Part shown: piece by piece, positions 29,501-33,834 of the stretch
Position numbering within the stretch: position 1 is the first letter of the stretch
How the letters are laid out: each line of letters starts with the position of its first letter
Assembly: GCA_903830565.1 (NCBI GenBank)
Contig: CAIKUF010000282.1
Coordinates: forward strand, 1 to 33,834
Length of the DNA: 33,834 bases
From: an uncultured bacterium
GTDB lineage: Bacteria; Pseudomonadota; Gammaproteobacteria; Burkholderiales; Burkholderiaceae_C
Direction: 5' to 3'
Notes under the pieces: generated by a model
What the model was told of the DNA's origin: nothing
Databases searched by the model: none
What the model saw: only the letters and a program-made list of their open reading frames with translations
Program-made: the position numbers and the translations under genes

Positions 29501-29974
29501 CACGTGATGGGCGAGGAGGGTGCGCCCGGCGGCACGGTTCGCTTCGTCGATTCGTCGGTCGAGCGTCTGCAGCTCAAGGTCAGCGGCCTCGTCGGCGATC
29601 GCCACCTGCTGACCTGCAACGGCCGCGTGATTCCGCTGCAGCCGACCGGCGTCGTCGGCGAATTCGTCGGTGCCGTGCGTTACCGCGCGTGGCAGGCCGT
29701 CTCGGCGCTGCACCCGACGATCGACGTGCAGGCGCCCCTAACGTTCGACCTCGTCGACACCTGGATGAACCGCTCGCTGGGCGGCTGCCAGTACCACGTG
29801 GCGCACCCGGGCGGGCGCAACTACGACACCTTCCCCGTCAACGCCTACGAGGCCGAGGCGCGGCGGCTAGCGCGCTTCTTCCGCCTCGGCCACACGCCGG
29901 GAGAGATGCGCGTGCTGCCCGAAGCGCGCAACCCGGACTTCCCGTTCACGCTCGACTTGCGTACTGCCGTGTGA
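26558..29974 (+). CDS. Transglutaminase-like giant with DUF2126 C-terminal region
   Basis: This 1138-residue protein has an N-terminal bacterial transglutaminase-like beta domain (about 1-95). A transglutaminase/protease core follows with a complete triad: C180 (GSCRDTGW), H229 (LHAWCE) and D245 (IGFDPTSG). The remaining 850 or so residues are the DUF2126 region, starting near LTQGGEPTFVSVDDRDG (about 327) and including HNHPALSYLFSGLFVGP (about 777); a variable alanine-rich linker sits around 570-620. Length and order match the family's usual giant form. The core may cleave or transfer peptide amides made by the ATP-grasp partners. No clear ribosome-binding site; the start is supported by the conserved SIHVALNHVTHYRYDR opening. 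Confidence 0.93.
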   Translation: MSIHVALNHVTHYRYDRAIHLGPQIVRLRPAPHSRTRILSYSMRVEPATHFINWQQDPQSNYLARLVFPDRATSMRIEVDLVAEMSVLNPFDFFLEPSAENYPFEYEPAVKHELLPYLEKAPATPAFQAYLEAIPREKKQTTNFLVALNQRLQKDIGYLIRMEPGVQTPETTLVNRSGSCRDTGWLLVQLCRHLGLAARFVSGYLIQLKSDVKSLDGPSGTEVDFTDLHAWCEVFLPGAGWIGFDPTSGLLAGEGHIPLACSPDPGSAAPVTGALEKCKTEFEHHMTVSRVWEAPRVTLPYTDGQWAAIEALGHQVDQDLRKNDVRLTQGGEPTFVSVDDRDGAEWNTDAMGPTKRLLSADLMAKLRAKYGQGGLLHFGQGKWYPGEQLPRWSLNLFWRKDREPAWTHPELFADEHRDYGVTEVQAQQFLHGVARRLSLDPKYVFPAYEDVWYHLWRERKLPVNVDPFDARLSDALERERLAKIFTRGLDKVVGHVLPVARHPGSSLRWQTGTWFLRSERCYLIPGDSAMGYRLPLDSQPWAASGDLPWVVPPDQTQPFAPLPPYQRLRFPSQLAAASAQAGASPDAAKASARGVGFADRSRAARRSEGVSAAASPALALKAPERFESAGWITRTAMSAEPRGGRLYVFMPPVSALEDYLELVAAVEDTAVEMKLPLILEGYEPPKDPRLSTLRVTPDPGVIEVNIHPAHSWEELVEQTTHLYQSAHETRLSTEKFMLDGRHTGTGGGNHFVLGGATPADSPFLRRPELLTSMIGYWHNHPALSYLFSGLFVGPTSQAPRIDEARNDSVYEIEIAFAEIRRLTAAGQPPCPPWLVDRTLRNLLIDVSGNTHRAEFCIDKLYSPDGPAGRLGLLEMRAFEMPPHSRMSLTQQLLMRALVSCFWQQPYRPQRLKRWGTELHDRFMLPHFVWQDMADVVEELNDFGYPIDLEWFAPHLNFRFPRLGDFAASGVDVELRLALEPWHVMGEEGAPGGTVRFVDSSVERLQLKVSGLVGDRHLLTCNGRVIPLQPTGVVGEFVGAVRYRAWQAVSALHPTIDVQAPLTFDLVDTWMNRSLGGCQYHVAHPGGRNYDTFPVNAYEAEARRLARFFRLGHTPGEMRVLPEARNPDFPFTLDLRTAV

Positions 29975-29999
29975 CGCGACAGGCCGAACCTGGAGTGAC

Positions 30000-32480
30000 A
30001 TGCCCAAGCGCCTGCTGAGCGACTACGCCGTCCCCGCCGACCGCTACGACGAGATGCTGGCCGCGCCGGGCGAGCCGCGGCCGCACTGGGAGGCGTTCGT
30101 GCGGGCGCTCGCGGCGCGCCAGGGTAGGGAGGTCGGCGACACGCTTGCGCTGATGGAGCGCGAGATTCGCGAAAGCGGCATCACCTACAACGTGTATGCC
30201 GATCCCAAGGGCGCCGACCGGCCGTGGCAGGTCGACCCGCTGCCGCTGCTGATCTCGGCCGACGAGTGGGCGCACATCGAGGCCGGCATCGCCCAGCGCG
30301 CCGAACTGCTCAACCGCGTGCTGGCTGATGTCTACGGGCCGCAGGATCTGCTCGCCAGCGGCGCGGTGCCGCCCTCCGTGGTGTTCGGGCACAGCGGCTT
30401 CCTGCACCAGGTGCAGGGCATACGCCCGCCGGGCGGCGTGCACCTGTTCCATTACGCGGCCGACCTCGCGCGCTCGCCCGACGGCCACTGGTGGGTCGTC
30501 AACGACCGCACGCAGGCGCCCTCGGGCGCGGGCTATGCGCTGGAGAACCGGCTCGTCGTCGCCCGCGTCTTCCCGCAGATGTTCAGCGACCTGCGCGTGC
30601 AGCACCTGGCGTCGTTCTTCGACACCTTGCGCGATTCGCTGCGCCAATGGGCGCCCCGGGGCGACGGCCCGCCGCTGGTCGCGCTGCTCACGCCCGGGCC
30701 ATACAACGAGACCTATTTCGAGCACACGCTGCTCGCGCGCTACCTCGGCTTCACGCTCGTCGAGGGCAGCGACCTCACGGTGCAGGGCGGCAAGCTGTGG
30801 ATGAAGACCGTCGAGGGCTTGCAGCGCGTGCACGCGCTGCTGCGCCGCCAGGACGACGACTATTGCGACCCGCTGGAGTTGCGCTCGGACTCTGCGCTCG
30901 GCGTCGCCGGCCTTACCGATTGCGCGCGCCGCGGCGCGGTGATGCTGGCCAATGCGCTCGGCGCTGGCGTGCTTGAGTCCGGCGCGCTGCTCGGCTACCT
31001 GCCGCGCCTGGCCGAGCGCCTGCTCGGCGAGCCGCTTCGCATGCCGTCGATCGCCACCTGGTGGCTGGGCGAACCGGCCGCGTTCGAGGATGCCTGGGAG
31101 CACCTGGGCCACCTCATCATCAAGCCGCTCGACCGTGCCTCGGGCGAAGAGGCGGTGTTCGGCGTCGACCTCTCGGCCGCCGAGCGCGACGCGCTGCACG
31201 CACGCGTTGCCGCGCAACCTCAGCGTTATGTCGCGCAGGAGTGGGTGCGCGTCTCGCAGGCACCGGTGCTCGATCGCGAGCGTGGTGATCGCCCCGGCAC
31301 TCTGCGCGACCGCCTGAGCGCGCGAACGGTCGGCCTGCGCGTGTTCGCGGTGGCGACGCCCACCGGCTATCGCGTGATGCCGGGCGGGCTGACTCGGGTC
31401 GCCGGCGACGGCGACGCGCGCGTGATCGCGATGCAGCGCGGCGGGCGCTCGAAAGACACCTGGGTGCTCTCCGACAGGCCGGTGAACGCGTCGTTCTCGC
31501 TGTTGTCGACCATGGTCACGCCGCAGGACCTGGTGACGACGCGCACCAACGTCTCGTCGCGCGCGGCCGAGAACCTGTTCTGGTTCGGCCGCTACGGCGA
31601 GCGTTGCGACGCCACCGCCCGCGTGCTGCGCGTCGCCATCGCCAGCGTGCTCGGCGACGCGGCGCGCTCGGGCGACGGCGTGGCGCCCGCGCTGGTGCTG
31701 GCTGCGCGGCTGGGCTTGCTGGAGACGCCGCAAAGCCCGGCCACCGACCTGTTGCGCGCCGCGACCCACCCCGACGAAGGCCTGGGCGAGCAGTTGCGTC
31801 GCCTGTCGCGGGTGGCCTTCAACCTGCGCGACCGCATGTCCAGCGACAACTGGCGCACGCTCAACCAGCTCATCGGCGACCCGATCTTTCGGCGCGGCCT
31901 CGCGTCTTCGCTGCAACTGCCGCTGGCGCTAGCCTGGCTGGATCGCGCGGTGACGTCGATGATGACGCTGTCGGGCTTCGTACTCGACGGCATGACGCGC
32001 GGCACCGGCTGGCGCTTCCTCTCGATCGGCCGGCGCATCGAGCGCCTGACACAGCTTTGTGCGGCGCTCGATGTGGCCACTGGCGAAGGCCGCGCGAGCG
32101 GGCTCGACTGGCTGCTCGAGTTGGCCGATTCGAGCATGAGCTACCGCTCGCGCTACCCGGTGGCGCCCGAGTGGCTGCCGGTGCTGGACCTGCTCGTGCG
32201 CGACGCCACGAATCCGCGCTCGGTGGCGTTCCAGATGAAAGGCCTGGTCGAATACGTCGACAAGCTCGAACGCGTTCATGGCCGTTTCGCGAGCGACGTG
32301 CTGGCGCCTGGGATGTCGGCCTTGAACGAACTCGCCGCTGCCGACCTGCACCCGGAGAGCGCCGCGCTGGCGGCGCTGCTCGAACAGCTCGGGCGCACGG
32401 CGCGCGGCGTGTCGGACGAGCTGACACTCAAGTTCTTCTCCCACGCCGCATCGCGCAGTGTGCTGTCGTTGGTGGCCTGA
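30000..32480 (+). CDS. Fusion of circularly permuted ATP-grasp and alpha-E domains
   Basis: The 826-residue protein joins in one chain the two activities encoded separately at 24058 and 25529. The ATP-grasp half (about 1-500) repeats the motifs of the first copy: NDRTQAPSGAGYALENR (about 167), TPGPYNETYFEHTLLARYLG, LIIKPLDRASGEEAVFG (about 372) and [11 protein letters not shown] then GGRSKDTWVLSD. The alpha-E half starts near 515 with SRAAENLFWFGRYGERCDAT and repeats as IGRRIERLTQL. Sequence is clearly diverged from the stand-alone pair, so this is an old paralogue rather than a recent duplication. The start is supported by GGAG seven bases upstream. Its stop codon shares its last base with the left edge of the 161-bp palindromic element. 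Confidence 0.92.
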   Translation: MPKRLLSDYAVPADRYDEMLAAPGEPRPHWEAFVRALAARQGREVGDTLALMEREIRESGITYNVYADPKGADRPWQVDPLPLLISADEWAHIEAGIAQRAELLNRVLADVYGPQDLLASGAVPPSVVFGHSGFLHQVQGIRPPGGVHLFHYAADLARSPDGHWWVVNDRTQAPSGAGYALENRLVVARVFPQMFSDLRVQHLASFFDTLRDSLRQWAPRGDGPPLVALLTPGPYNETYFEHTLLARYLGFTLVEGSDLTVQGGKLWMKTVEGLQRVHALLRRQDDDYCDPLELRSDSALGVAGLTDCARRGAVMLANALGAGVLESGALLGYLPRLAERLLGEPLRMPSIATWWLGEPAAFEDAWEHLGHLIIKPLDRASGEEAVFGVDLSAAERDALHARVAAQPQRYVAQEWVRVSQAPVLDRERGDRPGTLRDRLSARTVGLRVFAVATPTGYRVMPGGLTRVAGDGDARVIAMQRGGRSKDTWVLSDRPVNASFSLLSTMVTPQDLVTTRTNVSSRAAENLFWFGRYGERCDATARVLRVAIASVLGDAARSGDGVAPALVLAARLGLLETPQSPATDLLRAATHPDEGLGEQLRRLSRVAFNLRDRMSSDNWRTLNQLIGDPIFRRGLASSLQLPLALAWLDRAVTSMMTLSGFVLDGMTRGTGWRFLSIGRRIERLTQLCAALDVATGEGRASGLDWLLELADSSMSYRSRYPVAPEWLPVLDLLVRDATNPRSVAFQMKGLVEYVDKLERVHGRFASDVLAPGMSALNELAAADLHPESAALAALLEQLGRTARGVSDELTLKFFSHAASRSVLSLVA

Positions 32481-32640
32481 GAGGCTGAGAGTTCTTCGAT
32501 CATGCCCGCTCATCACGCCATATGGCGCACGCTCGTCGTTGCAAATGCTCGCCATAGCCCGAGCTATGACTGTGCTTTGCGCCTAGATCGGCCGCCTTCT
32601 GGCGCGCTGCTCGCGCACGCCCGAAGAACTTGCAGCCTCT
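32480..32640. repeat. Palindromic element, copy 2 (161 bp)
   Basis: Ends pair at 17 of 19 positions (agaggctgagagttcttcg at 32480-32498 against 32622-32640). The core (32534-32585, reverse orientation relative to copies 1 and 3) contains catagctcgggctatgg on the minus strand. It fills the whole space between the ATP-grasp/alpha-E stop codon and the GTG of the next transglutaminase, whose ribosome-binding site it may have displaced. TGA flanks the inner boundaries on both sides (32478-32480 and 32639-32641), a possible but weak 3-bp target duplication. Confidence 0.8.
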
Positions 32641-32643
32641 GAC

Positions 32644-33522
32644 GTGACGAACGCACGCTACCGCGTCGAGCACGAGACGCTCTACACCTACGCGTCTCCG
32701 GTTGCGCGCTCGTGGCAGCTCGCGCGCCTGACGCCGCGCAGCCTGCCGTGGCAGCGCTTGCTCAGCCATTCGCTGCAGATCGACCCGCGGCCCGACGAGT
32801 TCGAGGACGCGATCGACAGCTTCGGCAACACGGTGACCCACTTTGCGCTGCATGGTGCGCACCGCCGATTGCAGGTGCGCATGCACTGCACGGTCGACGT
32901 CGCCGCGCGGCCTGCGCTGCCGGATGCCGATCTGCCTTGGGAATCCGTGCGCGACGCGCAGCGCGATTCCGAGCCGCCACTGGACCTCGCTGCGGCGAGG
33001 ATGACCGAGCCGACACCGCTCGTGCCCTTGTCCGAGCAGGCACTAGCCTATGCCGCCCCGCACTTCACGGCCGCAAGAGGCTGGCTGGAAGCCGTCCGGT
33101 CCTTGATGAAGGCCATCCACGCCGACTTCAGCTTCGACCCCGAGGCGACGACCGTCACCACCTCGGTCGACGAAGTGCTGGCGCAACGGCGCGGCGTGTG
33201 CCAGGACTTCGCTCACCTGATGCTCGCCTGCCTGCGCGCGCACGGCCTTCCAGCGCGCTACGTGTCAGGCTACCTGCTGACCGACCACCGGCCGGGGCGG
33301 GCACGCCTGATGGGCGTCGACGCCACCCACGCCTGGGTGGCCGCCTACTCGCCTGAATGCGGCTGGGTGGAGTTCGACCCCACCAACGATCAGCTTGCCG
33401 ACACGCGCTACATCACGCTCGCCTGGGGCTGCGACTTCGCCGATGTGGTGCCGCTGCGCGGCGTGATCCTGGGTGGCGACGAGCAGACGCTGGATGTACG
33501 GGTGAGCGTGATCCCCGGTTGA
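32644..33522 (+). CDS. Transglutaminase-family protein with N-terminal beta domain
   Basis: The 292-residue protein has the bacterial transglutaminase N-terminal region (about 1-90, opening YRVEHETLYTYASPVARSWQ). A papain-fold core with full triad follows: C186 (RGVCQDFAH), H229 (DATHAW) and D245 (WVEFDPTN). It ends in a short beta tail (GVILGGDEQTLDVRVSVIPG). It is the compact counterpart of the giant at 26558 and the usual last gene of the ATP-grasp/alpha-E set. The GTG at 32644 has no shine-dalgarno sequence because element copy 2 ends four bases before it; expression may depend on sequence within that element. No signal peptide: cytoplasmic. Confidence 0.93.
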   Translation: MTNARYRVEHETLYTYASPVARSWQLARLTPRSLPWQRLLSHSLQIDPRPDEFEDAIDSFGNTVTHFALHGAHRRLQVRMHCTVDVAARPALPDADLPWESVRDAQRDSEPPLDLAAARMTEPTPLVPLSEQALAYAAPHFTAARGWLEAVRSLMKAIHADFSFDPEATTVTTSVDEVLAQRRGVCQDFAHLMLACLRAHGLPARYVSGYLLTDHRPGRARLMGVDATHAWVAAYSPECGWVEFDPTNDQLADTRYITLAWGCDFADVVPLRGVILGGDEQTLDVRVSVIPG

Positions 33523-33540
33523 GAACAGCAGCGAGTTAGG

Positions 33541-33699
33541 GCAACGCTGAATAAGTCCCCGCGAGGCGGCGCGCCTCGGTTTGGGATGGGCTGCAAGGCG
33601 CAAACCACAGCCATAGCTCGAGCTATGGCGAGGATTTGCAACGCCGCAGGCCGCCCAAAGCGGGGATGCGCCGTCCGCGAGGGACTTGTTCAGCGTTGC
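33541..33699. repeat. Palindromic element, copy 3 (159 bp)
   Basis: Terminal inverted repeats gcaacgctgaataagtccc (33541-33559) and the complement (33681-33699) match at 18 of 19 positions, and the two halves pair along most of the 159 bp. The centre is a perfect 20-bp palindrome, gccatagctcgagctatggc. The core (33595-33646) matches copies 1 and 2. It lies 18 bp after the transglutaminase stop and just before an IS1595-type element, so it could also act as a strong transcription stop. Confidence 0.85.
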
Positions 33700-33731
33700 G
33701 GTCTTAGACCGAACCATGCCTATCCGGTTGC

Positions 33732-33760
33732 TTGCCAAATGACCTGACTCGGACTATCTT
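33732..33760 (+). promoter_or_regulatory. Promoter-like sequence ahead of the transposase
   Basis: TTGCCA (33732-33737) and TATCTT (33755-33760) are separated by the ideal 17 bp, a fair sigma-70 match in otherwise GC-rich DNA. The predicted start point coincides with the GTG at 33767, so the mRNA would be nearly leaderless if that codon is used. Confidence 0.45.
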
Positions 33761-33766
33761 CGGGCT

Positions 33767-33834
33767 GTGGATCCGCGCGGCTTTCCGACCACCCTGCCAG
33801 AATTCCAGCGTGTCTTCCCCAGCGACGCTGCCTG
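33767..33834 (+). CDS. IS1595-family-like transposase, N-terminus only
   Basis: The frame from GTG 33767 reads MDPRGFPTTLPEFQRVFPSD and continues to the window edge. This FPxTLxEFQxxFxSxxA opening is typical of IS1595-type transposases, in which a zinc ribbon (WPxGFxCPxC) and then an ISXO2-like catalytic domain follow. Only 22 residues are visible, so whether the gene is intact is unknown. It is probably the left part of an insertion sequence downstream of the transglutaminase cluster. Confidence 0.6.
   Translation, partial: MDPRGFPTTLPEFQRVFPSDAA

Noticed and set aside
29946-31916. 656-codon minus-strand frame opposite the ATP-grasp/alpha-E fusion
   Set aside because: Low-complexity Arg/Ala/Gln composition and no motifs; the plus-strand protein is well supported.
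33541-33699. Element copy 3 as a plain Rho-independent terminator
   Set aside because: It is far too long, lacks a U-run, and shares its core and length with two other copies, one of them between genes.

Overview
The window is high-GC DNA densely packed with genes. It has the look of a Betaproteobacterium of the order Burkholderiales (Rubrivivax/Leptothrix/Methylibium-like). This is inferred from the gene types, the strong G/C third-position bias and the co-occurrence of AcnA, DsbB, ComEC and an ATP-grasp/alpha-E/transglutaminase cluster; no rRNA or other phylogenetic marker is present to confirm it. I saw no tRNA, rRNA, CRISPR array or recognisable transcriptional regulator.

Layout. At 1-137 lies the end of an insertion sequence, with the first ten codons of a probable transposase on the minus strand and two transposase-site-like direct repeats. 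At 235-1051 are a small four-cysteine protein and a two-repeat BamE-like lipoprotein. Aconitase AcnA (1073-3808, minus) faces away from a parvulin-type lipoprotein foldase (4084-4965). From 5091 to 12552 there is a same-strand run: a secreted formylglycine-type sulfatase, a four-helix membrane protein, a GMC oxidoreductase with a cysteine cluster, an aldehyde dehydrogenase and an SdsA-like alkylsulfatase. Together these could take a sulfate ester through alcohol and aldehyde to carboxylic acid. A decayed ion-channel tail and a palindromic element follow, then a large MscS/MscK-type channel (to 15444). At 15469-18803 are a second, different inverted-repeat element, small secreted unknown proteins, a small ORF with an in-frame stop, an outer-membrane channel-like protein and an SDR. 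A second GMC dehydrogenase (18842-20476) converges on a ridA-dsbB pair, and comEC is divergent from ridA.

The right third (24058-33522) is a five-gene cluster: circularly permuted ATP-grasp, alpha-E protein, transglutaminase-DUF2126 giant, an ATP-grasp/alpha-E fusion, and a second transglutaminase. This matches the predicted peptide-ligase/amidoligase systems known from comparative genomics. The Anbu proteasome-like peptidase that often accompanies them is not in this window. The window closes with the start of an IS1595-type transposase.

The least expected signal is a family of three palindromic elements of 159-161 bp (12788-12948, 32480-32640, 33541-33699). They share a core of about 52 bp around a dyad like gccatagctcgagctatggc. 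Their outer arms differ in sequence between copies, yet each copy's two arms stay complementary to one another.
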